Position numbers and translations under genes: made by a program. From Alligator mississippiensis (taxonomy: Eukaryota > Chordata > Crocodylia > Alligatoridae): DNA of 64,000 nucleotides. Each line of letters begins with the position of its first letter. Within the stretch, counting starts at the first letter, position 1. The DNA is taken from positions 72,173,395-72,237,394 of the forward strand of contig NC_081833.1 of the NCBI RefSeq assembly GCF_030867095.1. The letters run 5' to 3'. The notes below the pieces were generated by a model. That model worked only from the letters and a program-made list of their open reading frames with translations. It was not told the DNA's origin and made no database searches. Below, one piece after another: positions 12,501 to 23,412 of the stretch.

Positions 12501-15500
12501 GGGGAGGAGGAAGCTTGCCCGGCTGCCTGGCAGTGGCAGAGTCTGAACAGCAGCAGAGGCGTGGACGTGACACAGGCCCCAGAAACACAGCGCTGAAGCC
12601 AAGATTCCCAGTGGATTTGCAGGCTCCCTTTAGCTCCAAGCAGCCCTTTCGAGGTCCCAGGGGATCTCCCGGTAAACCATCCTCTTGAAGAACAGCATGT
12701 CGTGACACTCCCACAGTGCATAACAAACACTTTCCTCCCTCGGATGAGTTTTGTCCCAGGCCCCAAATCCTCAGAGCTGACTTACAATGCCCAGATGCAA
12801 AAACACACTGCCAGCGTTTCCTTGAAGCCAGGAACAGATCGGTTCTTCTGTGAACATACGGAGGAAGAAGAGAAGGTCAAACTGATTAGGACAAATGTGC
12901 ATAAGTCAAACTGCCCGGCTCTATTTCCAGCATCCCAGATGAATGAAATGCACAGGACAAACAAATAGGGAAGGATGGATCGATGCGTTTTTGGATTGTG
13001 GCATCTGGGGAGCCTCTGTTTTTGGCAGGAAGGAGAATAATGTATTGTATTGTATTGTATAATACTAGTATTATAATATGGGATATAATATAATATAGTA
13101 TTATCATCTCAGCTGGACATTTTAAAGTAGCCTCTTATTGAAGCCTTGGTACTACATCATTAGGAGGAGGAGATTTAATAATAAACTACCCTACTTTGGG
13201 GTGACCACCAGAATAGACATATTTCAGTGCCGCCACTTCCTCCGTTATCTGCATACCTCAAGAAGAGACAGCATTGAGTCATTCCTTTCAGTGGGAGGAC
13301 TGAGTCTAATGCTTTAGGGGATGCATTCCTGAGTCTTTGCATTTTGGGTCATCAGTGCACTGGAAGTGCATCATTTGCTAGTAGCCTTTCCAAATTAAGA
13401 CTCTAGCTCTGCAAAAGTATGTCTTCCGGTACTAGCGGGGTCAAGGCCCGAGGGGAATACTAAATCATGAAATGTTTGCGATGACATAATGTCGCGTGCA
13501 ATTATAAACTAATCTGAGCTCTGAGATGAGGTGCGAACAGATGGTGCAATGCTGTTTGCAGGATCACAAGCTCAGCTGCTGCAGCATATATAGTAATGTC
13601 CACTTCTAAGTTTCCTCAAAGTGTTTTCCATGGTACAAGGGTCCATCTCAACAGAGCAGTCTGTAGGAGCAAGCCAGTTGGTTTCACATTAGTGTTGTGC
13701 TATGGATTTGGAAGATGGTTTCCAAGCCGTTTTTCTTTGATATACCCATGGGCAGATCCACAATAATGTGCTGTTCTAAGTTGTTCGGCCAGTGTGGGTT
13801 AGTAATGGGCAATTTGGAAAACAAGCAGGAATAGGTCATGACTCTAGATACCTACACGTCAACACTTCTAGGGAGCACTTTTGGTACAGCACACACAGGA
13901 CAAAATGCCCTTGAGGGAAACATGCAGAATTTGGAAAGAAAGTTTTTGCAACTGCTAGCTTGACCGGAAAATTCTGCACAAAAAACACAGCAAAGATCTC
14001 ACCTTTAGTATCTCCTCGGGGACAAGCACTACCCCTGCTCAGAAGGGCACAGAAAAGGCTGTGGCCCCCGTCCCCAAGTCTGAACAGAGGTCCGCACAAG
14101 GTGCAGTGCTTCTGTACAAGCACCGCTGCAGCCTGGCTCTCCTGCTGTGGCTGCTCCTAAGAAAGGCTTGCACAGAGGGGAAAAAAAGCCAGCCCCAAGC
14201 TAGGTTATGTACAGCTTCTCCTGCATCCTGCTAAGTCTTTATCTGTTCCCTGCCAGAGACATCAGGCCAATTCAGTGTCTTTCACAGGGCGTGCAAGAGG
14301 AACACGTGCTGTGGAAGGGGACGTGTCCCCTATTTAGTACATCCCGCTGGGGAGAGGAAGCCCAGGGCATCTCCTCTACATGTGGGATCCTACGGGAGCA
14401 ATGCAGAAGTTGGATTTAATCGCATAAGAAGCTGTCACTTGAGGACTCCACCAGCTCTTTGGGGGATTTAGAGCCAGTAGGATACACAGGAATACCGTCG
14501 ATGTGCCAGGCATGCAATTATAGAATCCAGCCTCATTGGAGCCGTCTCTTGGCAAAGATCTCCAGCCTGCCAGATTTAAGTTGGAAGCAACTCAGATTTA
14601 ATAGAGACACTTCAGAGAAGATGAGAGGCTTCAGAGAAATACCTTCAGATGTTCAATTACCTCCTGCTGCATAGAAGGGGTCGGAGTGAAGAAATGCTGC
14701 AGAGAGTCTGGGAGGGTGAGGCGGAAAGGAATGGCCTTTTGCAACGGGAGACGCACGCGAGGATTAACCTCTGGCAGATGCTTTAAGGAGGTTGCCTTGG
14801 AATAAGATCAGGATCTTGTGCAAAGCCAGCTGCTTATATGTTGTGTGATCATCTCAGCCATCTAAGGCAGGAGAAAGAAATCAGCCAAAATATCATTTCC
14901 ATTGCAGGTTACACAGAAATGTTGGGCCAGGTGATTGCTGGCTCACTCTCCCTTCTGGAGAGGAGACAAGATACTCCATCTCCATGTACTGCTCCCCTCC
15001 TGTGCTCCCCTGTGTTTGATGCAGTGTAGGAATATGTATGGGGTAGGGACAGAGGGGTGTGTAGGGCTGTAAGCAGCCCCGTATCAGTTGGTGAGACTGA
15101 TGGAGCACGCCCGAATGACCATGGAGTGGTAGTACACAACCTAAATGAAAAATGAAGTGCTACTAAGTGCACTCCTAATATGGAGAGGTTAAGATATTTC
15201 TTCATGACCTTTCTTCAGGGGGAAAAAAAGAATCAGGAATGTGCTGGAGATGAACATAATTTCTGGACAAATACCCTGGACTAAAACTAAACTAAATCAG
15301 CGCATAAAAATCACCCGGCGTGTGCCAAGAGCAGCTGCTCTGCACAGAGGTGGGAGTGTGCTTTCATCAGAGTCCAAGGTTTGGATGGGCTCAAAATCCT
15401 CAGATGTGCAGTGAGCTCATTTCCAGCACCACTCGTCTGTGTGCACACAGCAGTTCCCTAGGCAAGGGCATAACCCGGGTCTGTTTAGCGTTGCTTCTCA

Positions 15501-18500
15501 TCCAAGTTCCAATGGGGCATTTGGGGTTTTTTTGATTCATTAACGTCCAGTTTGCTCTTCTGCCAAAAAAGGCCCGTGCCTGATCTCTGTACATAATACA
15601 CATTGTGCTCATGTTCAGACAGACACCACTGTTTCTCAAGTTATTTTCCACAATGCGAGGGCTCCCCTGACTTTTCCAAGCTCGCATCTTCTTTTCTGAG
15701 CAAACAGGTATCCCGGAATAAAAGCGAGCATACAACACCTACCCTGGTGTAATTTTACCCCTGATTTTTCTCAGGGCACACCTACCTACAAGTAGCTCTG
15801 GGGTAGGGTTATACCTTGTGTATCTGCTCCTTGTTAATACCGGTGGAAGGAAGGGTTACAACGTGCTGCGAACAGGCCCAACACTACGTATTTTTTAGTG
15901 CCATCTCCTGGCACCTAATCTACTAACAGATGATTAATATGCATACAGCCCGATAGCAGTCGTGCACAGGGGATCATTTGTCTCCCAAATGATCCTCAAT
16001 CACTACTCAAGTCTCCTCCGGGTCTGGTGAGGGGGGAGAGACTGACTAACCCTTAGATGTGGGAGGTGAGCAACCACCTGTTCTGGAGGGGAGCAACGTC
16101 CTACTCCTGGGAATGACTTTAGCCTTCTCCTAGGACGCACTGAAATAACAAAAGCCACACATTGGATCAGAAAAGCAGAATTGCTCCAGACTAAATAGAT
16201 TTCCCCATTGTAATTATTGTAATGTTTTGATCGTGTATGTCAATGCTTAATGCCAATTTGGTAAGCAGGGCTCAGTGGCAGGGGGAGCGTTTCCCTAATA
16301 AACCTTCATCTGTTTAACTTCTGTCTTGTGCCCCATAAAACTCCTTAAAAGTCCAACCGCTGTGAGTCTCTTTGCAATGCTTTCCAACCAGATGGGGCTG
16401 CTTCTAGTTGAACTTTTCCAGGGTTGGGGATGGCTGAGGGCAGACACTTAAACACCTGCCTTCATTTTGCACAGCCTTTGATCTTTTATTTGGTGGTGTA
16501 AAGTCTCCGAATCCAGCGGTTGCAAACATCTGGTACAGCACCCTACAGCCAGACTTCCCTGCTCGTAGACAGAAGCAAAGATGCCCCATCCATTCTCTTG
16601 GGTGGCTGCTGTAGCCTCAGCCTTATGGGAAGAAGTGTCAGATGCATTTGAAATAACCCACGGTCTTAGCCCAGTTCTTTGCTGGCGGGCATCCATTACT
16701 GGCTGGCTTAATTATCATCCCTTATATCGCGACCTCATTCCCTCACTTCCACACTCATTCACCTCTCGCTGCATGTTTGCCCAGCAAGAAAGGAACTGGT
16801 CCCTTTTCTTACCCTCTGCCGTGTAAAAGCCCTAATCGCTGAAGGTTGTTGCTTGATGTTGCCATACGAGAAAAAAAATGATGATGACGATGATGATATT
16901 TCATTTGAATGAGGCATGTGATATGCTGAGGTTTTTTTATCCCAGAAAACACAAGTCCCCTGTCTTGTATCCCAGGACAGGGTTGACGTCTCTGGCAGTT
17001 TTACTGAAGAAAGGAAAGCCAGATGAGGTGGTGGGTTCTGCAGCAAAGTTTCATTATCAAAAAAGAGGAATGGTAGATTATAGCTTAATTCCCATCAGCT
17101 AAAGCCAGTCACAGGGTACTCAAGCATCTCCCCAGTTATCTGCAATGCAGCACAGCGTTCATCCTGATGCCCAGAGGATTGCAATCCCCTGACTCCCTGT
17201 GATGGAGCAGATAGACTATGTCTGGTCGCCAGCAGGGAAAGCAATATGAACACCCTGGCATGAAGAAACTATGACTGCAGCCAGCCAAAACAAGCCCGCT
17301 TCTGCCCCTGGCTCCTCCCTGGGTGGTTTAAGGAAACGCTCCATTTGACCTAACCACTGCAATGGGACCTGAGATGGGATTAAAGCATGAGGACTGTTTC
17401 GGTGTTAGACGCAACTTGAAGGGGAAACGTTCAATTCATTATTGCATCCCAGAGTCCCAATTTTTTTCCCAAACTCCCATTATCTAGGAGGAGGAGAAAG
17501 TTCAATACAATATTTTATCCTGGGAAGGATCTTTTACAAGGGAGCCCACAACATCTCTAACTTTTTATATACATTTAAGGCCTGCTTTTTGGATTAGGAG
17601 ATGCTTTTTATCATAACACTTGTATTACCCCTAGTATGGACACAGTTATACAGTACAAAGATGCCTTATATGAAGTTAATTCGTCTACAAGGAAGGGTAT
17701 AGTAATCTAAACACCTTTTATACTGATATATCTACATCCACCGTGGATGGGCAGGGCCGTTCCATTTTAACTATGTCAGGATTGTAGAAACGGCACAACT
17801 CGTGCGTCGGTAATACATGATGCAGCAGTCAGTTTTCTCTCTGTGCTTAATGCCTAGTGTATTTTATTAAACACCTAACACTTAAGCAACACAATTTCTT
17901 CACTGTAAAGTCATTAGGCTAAAGACTTTCAACAAATCATGGCAGAGGTTAAAGGATATTCCTTTGAAACTTCTAATTATTGCAGTGACTCTGTTTGCTC
18001 AAGATTTGCACCTGGTTCCTATAATTACTTTCCAGTTTGCCAGGAATCCTTTATACTAATTGTGGGAGCCAGAAACCTGCAGTGACAAGCTTTGTAAAAC
18101 AAGAGTTTCTTCCGAAAGTCAGAGCTCCTTTTTCTGAATGGAGAAATATTTCCCAGTGTAAAAATGCACTTGACAAACCATGAACAAAGCTGCACCTGTG
18201 GAGGTCAGACTTCATGTCCTTGTGGGCTCAGTTCACCCCTGACTTAATTTGGCAGTGGATCTACATGGCTCCACTGGGAGTTAAAATGATAAAAAATGAG
18301 CCAATCTCCCCTCGATCGGTTGTCTTGCAAAGACTTGGAATATCCCTAAACTGAGACAACTAGGAGCATGGATGTCTACCGTGGCTGAGAGATGCAATAT
18401 CCCCTCCCTATTTTCCATTGCTTGTGTCGCTATTGAGCCTACAGACAAATTCAAGCAGCCTTCTCTGATCTAGTTTCTAGACTCGCGGTGAAAACATGCC

Positions 18501-18711
18501 TTGGTCCTCTCCCCTGCACACACCTCCTTATTGTGCACAATATACAGGATGAGGCTGTCCCGGTCATGGTGAGTCTATCCAAGTAGATCTTTTCCATCTT
18601 GGACTTTCTGAATTCTCAACTAGGAGGAAGCACCTGGAAGCTTTGAGTAACGCTCTCCGGGCTGTGATCAACCATGTTTCAAAACACAAGGGCTCTTCCA
18701 TTCAAGGACCT
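9521..18711. other. Gene-free 9-kb stretch
   Basis: No exon, RNA gene or intact element was recognised. There are minor simple repeats: (TATTG)n at about 13038-13060 and an ATG run at 16877-16898. Old dispersed sequence with a GAAGTTAATGG-type core appears near 9935 and 12190. The long antisense frames at 12.2-12.8 kb have no recognisable domain. Confidence 0.45.
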
Positions 18712-18925
18712 CGGGGTCTGGGACAGACCTTGCAGGCACTGGTTTGACCCAAATCAGTGAAGTCTGACACTACATTCAACCAGGTTTATCTCAGTTAAGT
18801 CTGATAGCACATTCAACCGGTTTCAGCCATTTTCCAACTGGTTGATGTGCACGGAACATCTGTTACAGGTTTAAATCAGTTTCTGATCATTTAAACCGGT
18901 TTGTGTGTAAAGTCTGTCCCTAGCC
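18712..18925 (+). mobile_element. TIR transposon, right-end fragment
   Basis: It matches the right-hand ~220 bp of the larger elements at 53754-54596 and 58734-59618, from GGGTCTGGGACAGA to the terminus CTGTCCCTAGCC. It contains AACCGGTT at 18815 and 18894. The left portion is missing. Confidence 0.75.
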
Positions 18926-18974
18926 AGGGAGTGGAATAGAGTGGAGTGGATCTAGTCAAGTGGACAGGGCTCAG

Positions 18975-19150
18975 GGGGAAAAATGTAGAGAACTAATAGC
19001 TTGTACTGTGACCTTGGAAAGTTACTTAATGTCTTAGACTGCACTTTTCCCAGTTGTAAAGTGGAGATAATAAAGCTCCCACGATTTGGGCTGGTGCTTT
19101 GAGAACCTAAGGTGCGAACTACTGAGTCGAGAAGTGCTAAGTATTATAAC
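18975..19150 (+). repeat. MIR-like SINE
   Basis: The core is clear: TGTGACCTTGGAAAGTTACT, then CACTTTTCCCAGTTGTAAAG, then TGGAGATAATAAAGCTCC. This is the ancient tetrapod MIR layout, plus strand. Confidence 0.75.
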
Positions 19151-19796
19151 ACTGATATTTGGTAGCAACGTGTCCAGCTCCTCACTGTGATCACAAACAC
19201 CTCTTGATATTTAGCATGGCAAGAGGATTCCTGCTTCCCCAGGGTACGATAGATCAATTGTGACACGCATCCCTTTCTTTCCAGTGGGTAAATGTCAGAG
19301 CTGCATTTCTTCCAAGAAAAAGGCCAGTAAATGCTTTCTACATTGGCCATTAATCTTCTGAATGAATAGGTCCCTGTGCCGAAGAATTAGTAGGTCCCCA
19401 GTGTATGAAATCAGAAAGATTTTTTAGCAAGCAACTGTCATTTCATGCCACTTGGCTTCAGAGTTGTAGTGAAGAAGTGAAATATCTGCACAAAGGCATA
19501 GATTAAGTGGACATAGTACAATAAAAAGCACTTGTTTATTCTGAGCGTTCAGTCTTGCCATTTATTACCCAAAACGCAAGACTCAGAATACCCAGAGGCA
19601 GCTACAATTTGTGTATGAAAGAAGCTTTATCAAGCTGCTGTTATTAATAACAATGACAGAGAAAGGAAATTTGTTCTCAAAATAAAGAAAATAGTTTGAT
19701 GCAGGCTATGGAACATGATAACCTTTTTTGAGCCAAAGAAGAGATAGATATATCTCCGGGGTGAATTTATCTCTGGATGTACTAACATTTCTAAGG

Positions 19797-19973
19797 GTGT
19801 GGACACAGCATATTTATGCTGGTTTAATCTGCCCTTATCGCCTTGTAAATGTGGAGCAGGCACACAGTGGGGCTGCCCTATACCTGTAGAAGCCATTTCC
19901 TTTGGGGTAAAATTATCCCCCAAAAAGTCAGACATAATTACTCTTCAATTCAAGGGTTGGGTGTCCACAGCTG
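19797..19973. mobile_element. Possible small MITE
   Basis: The stretch begins GTGTGGACACAGC and ends TGTCCACAGCTG, an imperfect inverted pair, around ~150 bp of non-coding sequence. No convincing target duplication was found. Confidence 0.3.
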
Positions 19974-20174
19974 TAGTTAATTTAATCCCTGGGATTTATG
20001 GAGAAAATGACCTGTTTAAAGGAGAACCAGTTGGGGATCTTGTTGGGAAAGGAGGCCTGCCCCAAGGTGCTCAACCCAGCCTCTTAAACTGAAGGGAGAC
20101 CTCTACAGAAGGAAGTAATATATATTCATTACTGAATGAAACCGCAGGTGACACATGTGGTGCACATGTGTCTT

Positions 20175-20260
20175 CATAGCCTTCAAAGCTCAATGAGGTG
20201 GTAAAACCAACCATCCATGAACCATGAGAGAGAAGAGTTCAGATCCCAGGCTGTGACTAG
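20175..20260 (+). repeat. Possible tRNA-derived SINE head
   Basis: AGGTGGTAAAACC followed ~35 nt later by GAGTTCAGATCCC resembles degenerate RNA polymerase III A and B boxes. The rest does not fold convincingly as a tRNA. Confidence 0.25.
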
Positions 20261-20506
20261 AAAGCATACACCACACAGCCTGGGAAGCTGACCAAGCTCT
20301 GATCAAGGCACCTTGGTGCCCTCACCCTCTTGAGCCAACTATGTATTCAGGGGAAGTAAAGGCAGTCCTGTACAAGTGACAAGTACAAGCAGGCCCATTT
20401 CTAGTGATTGCACCATGCTTTTTGAGGCTTGGGGAGAGAAAGGGAACATCTCTCTCCAACTGCTGGGGAGAGAGCGCTCCATGGGGATTCCTCAGGGGGG
20501 ATCTGT

Positions 20507-21210
20507 TGTAAGGGAGGAAGGGTCTTCTAGACCTAAAGGCAGTGTCTCTTAGGGAGGGGAGGCTGAGTTAGAAGGCAAGGAGTTAAATGGGGAAAGAAAG
20601 GAAAGGAGCAGGAAAGAGAAACGTAGGAGGGGCAAATGTAGAGTGAAGCTATGGTGAAGATTTTGGTGTAACATGAATGCAATATGTGTAACAGCAGGAG
20701 GAACCAGGGGCAATCTGCAGAGCTGTGCTGAGTGTTAATCTGGACTGCAACTCCCAGAAACCCCCAGGGCCTGGGGGCCAAGGGAAAAAAGGGAGACGAA
20801 GCTTGAGGCTGGAGTAAGGGAAAGAGAGCAGCGTGCAGGTGGAATCTGGTCAGGCCTACACAGAGGAGCGCAAAGTGGAGCTGGAGATCTTGCTGGCTCG
20901 GTCAGCCAGGACTGTGGACTGAAGGAGCTGGACTCAGACTTGGGGACAGCTGCAGTCTGATGTTTTAGTGCTCTGGGGACTAACGGCTTGTTTGGGGACA
21001 CCTCCAGAGGTGTGGGGTTGAATTAAGTTGAGTGAATGTTACCACGCTGTTGATGTTGCTTAAACTTTTTTATCTGGTCCCTCCCTTTGGTCTGTTGGCT
21101 TGTGACCCTAACCCCTATGGTTTTCTACATAAACGTGGGAACTCCCCCTTGCTTCTTGTGCCACTTTCTGCGGCTGCTGGGTTTGCACAAATTGGTGCCA
21201 GAAGTGGGAT
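20507..21210 (+). mobile_element. LTR of an endogenous retrovirus-like element, with PBS
   Basis: A ~683-bp stretch starting TGTAAGG and ending GCACA (21189) has the TG...CA layout of an LTR. Three bases later TGGTGCCAGAAGTGGGAT (21193-21210) matches 16 of 18 bases of a tRNA-Leu type primer-binding site. The element is a broken fossil. No second LTR and no recognisable gag, pol or env lie in the ~2 kb before WFDC1. It is probably moderately old. Confidence 0.6.
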
Positions 21211-22879
21211 TCTGAAGGCTCTCCCACAAGTGCAGCAAATGGGGATTGGGGGTTACAGGCCATAAGGAGCAAGGCAAATTGCTGCAGTGAGCATGTAGGT
21301 TTTTGTTTGTGGGGGCATTTGATCAGGGGAGATGCGTATCATGGAGGAGGGGTAGCCTCGGTGGGAGGGAAAAACAGACGCACCCCGTCTAGTTTCTTGA
21401 AGTCTATATTCAATCCAGCATCCTAAAGAGGGGAGCAACAAGACTAGGGTGACTGCTATGAGCAACTTGAAGTGGCAGCTGAATTAAATGCGGGGAATGA
21501 GAATACCAAGCTAAAACCCTTAAGCCTTTCTCACAGCGAAGGTGAGGGGGGTCTACCATGGGCTCAGCAGTGAAGCCAAACAGTATTACAAGCACCTGCC
21601 AGGGGCTCTCAGGAATGCCCTGGACCCAGGTGCAGGTCCAAACTGGGACTGTGCAGCTTGCTTTAAACTAAGAAGACTTCAGCAGAATTGGTGCAAGAGT
21701 TTGGCATTGCCCTAAGACGATTAGCTGTAAAGGCCTTCCCGCGCGTCAGCACAGCTCCACAAACTGCCCCCTGGTTCCTCCTGCTGTTACACACCTGACA
21801 TTCACACTACACTGTCAGAGAAAGGAGGAAAGGGGCACGAGCACACAGCCAGGCAGCGCAGGGCAAGGGAAACCCAGTCAAAACTGTCAGAGGATCTCAA
21901 TCGTCATGTGTACAAGCGCCCATAATGCCCACAGGTCACAGCCTTGGCTACTTCTGCAGCTGCAGTGGCTGGCTGGCCCCTCTCAGTTTTTCCCCAAGAC
22001 CAGATGGTGAAGTGGGGATTGGCACCTCACGGGTCTACACTAAATTTGGGGGGGTGCCTAGGGAGGTGGGGTGGGATGGCTCCAACTGGGCCTCCATTTC
22101 AACCCTTCCTTGGCTGCTTCTGCAGCTGCTCGGACCAGCAGGAGCCTCTGGCTAGGCTGGAGTTGCACTTGCATGGTTGGTAAAGGGCCCCTTCACTGAG
22201 GGGAGTGGGAATAGGGTTGGCTCCTATATGCTTCCCTTGTTACCGACACCCATCATCACTGCACATCCCGAATCATTGTGTTTTACCTAAGCTACAAGCC
22301 TTACCTTCAAACTCTGGTGCTTCAAGGTTGGTGCTAGTGATTTGTTGCTGTAAGCTCTTAGGTTCGATGGGCTTAAAGTCAGTATTTATCTGCCTAAATA
22401 TTTAATTAGATGCCTAATCCTAAGAAATTAAGTTTTCAAACAGGACAGTGTAGGATAACCCAGGGTAACAGTCCCAAGTCCAGTTGCTCAGTGTCGCCCC
22501 TTGTCAGGCACACGGACTCGTTCATCCCATGGTCTATAAATGCACGTCGTGTCTGTCGGAGCATGTCATTTCCAAATCAAGCCCAGTGCTTAATGGGCTC
22601 ATGTTTCCCTAGAGGCCATGTCTTCCCCTATTGTAAAGGCGCCTGGGAAATCTAAAGCTTTAACTGTTTCAATTAAAGCACCCATTCGTTTGTCAGGTTT
22701 TGAACAATAATTCCCCGGTGGAAACAGCTCTATGTTCAGAGTTACCAGCCTAGAGAACCCAAATCGGAGAGCAGTGCATCTACCTGTGTAGGGGAAGCAC
22801 GCCACGGGAGTGCTTATTACCCTGGGAGGTTTGGGGGAGCTGGTGGCTGGAAGCTGTCCAGCCTGCTCTTCCAAGACCG
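21211..22879. other. Gene-free stretch before WFDC1
   Basis: It may include leftover interior sequence of the LTR element at its left end. An imperfect repeat around CTTCTGCAGCTGC occurs near 21950 and 22115. No coding exon was recognised. Confidence 0.4.
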
Positions 22880-23256
22880 TATCCCCCCCACCACCTCCCT
22901 GCCGCAGCTGTCATTTGATCCCCTGCCTCGGCTTTGAAAGGAGCTCTCCGAGGAAGCCAGATGTTGCGAACAAAAGTCTAAAAATAATCTTCCCATCTCT
23001 CAGCCCGGCAGCACATGTGCTCTGTGCGAACAAGAGATCGGAGAGCCGCGTCTAACTTGGAGCGATTAAGTTCAACCACCGCTCCTGGCTCTGGCTTGGG
23101 AGCTCCAAACCCTTTCTATATTTCCCTCCCCGCCCAGAAGCCTCGCAGCAAAGAGCAGCTCACTCCAGCCGTCTGCCCTCTCCCTCCCTCCCTCCCTCCC
23201 AGGACTCGCCTGGATCCTTGAAAGCTCAGCTCCCTGTTCTCTCTCTCCTTAGGAAG
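22880..23256 (+). promoter_or_regulatory. WFDC1 promoter and 5' leader region
   Basis: The ~370 bp before the WFDC1 start are richer in G+C than the surroundings. They hold a TATA-like CTATATTT at 23116, a GC-box-like CCCCGCCC near 23129, and a (CCCT)n pyrimidine run at about 23167-23200. Transcription probably starts somewhere between 23140 and 23215. This is inferred from position and composition only. Confidence 0.35.
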
Positions 23257-23412
23257 ATGGATGCCAGCAGCCAGAAGCTGGTGCCTGAGCCGCACGTCTG
23301 TAGCAAGATCTTTGCCACAGCCTTGTGCATCGTAATCTTGCTCCCAGATTCAGGCTTTGCAAAGAATCTCTGGAAACGTGCTCTCCATCTCAAACTGACA
23401 GAGAAGTATGAT
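23257..23412 (+). CDS. WFDC1: WFDC1 coding exon 1 (signal peptide)
   Basis: Encodes residues 1-52, starting MDASSQKLV and ending LTEKYD. Residues 18-30 form the hydrophobic core of a signal peptide, with likely cleavage near SGFA/KN. The stretch after it, KNLWKRAL, is conserved in WFDC1. The donor is GTGAGT at 23413, directly after an Asp codon (phase 0). I chose the ATG at 23257 (context AAGATGG). An in-frame ATG at 23218 would add 13 residues before the signal sequence. A pyrimidine-rich tract ending in TTAG at 23252 lies between the two, so the upstream ATG may fall outside the mature mRNA if a 5' noncoding exon is spliced there. Confidence 0.9.

Noticed and set aside
12173-12766. 197-aa minus-strand frame with overlapping plus-strand frames
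   Set aside because: No recognisable domain, no splice context, and open frames on several phases at once indicate base composition rather than coding.
1-22879. KCNG4, expected near WFDC1 in mammals
   Set aside because: No T1 domain, S4 or selectivity-filter motif was found on either strand; the gene must lie outside the window.
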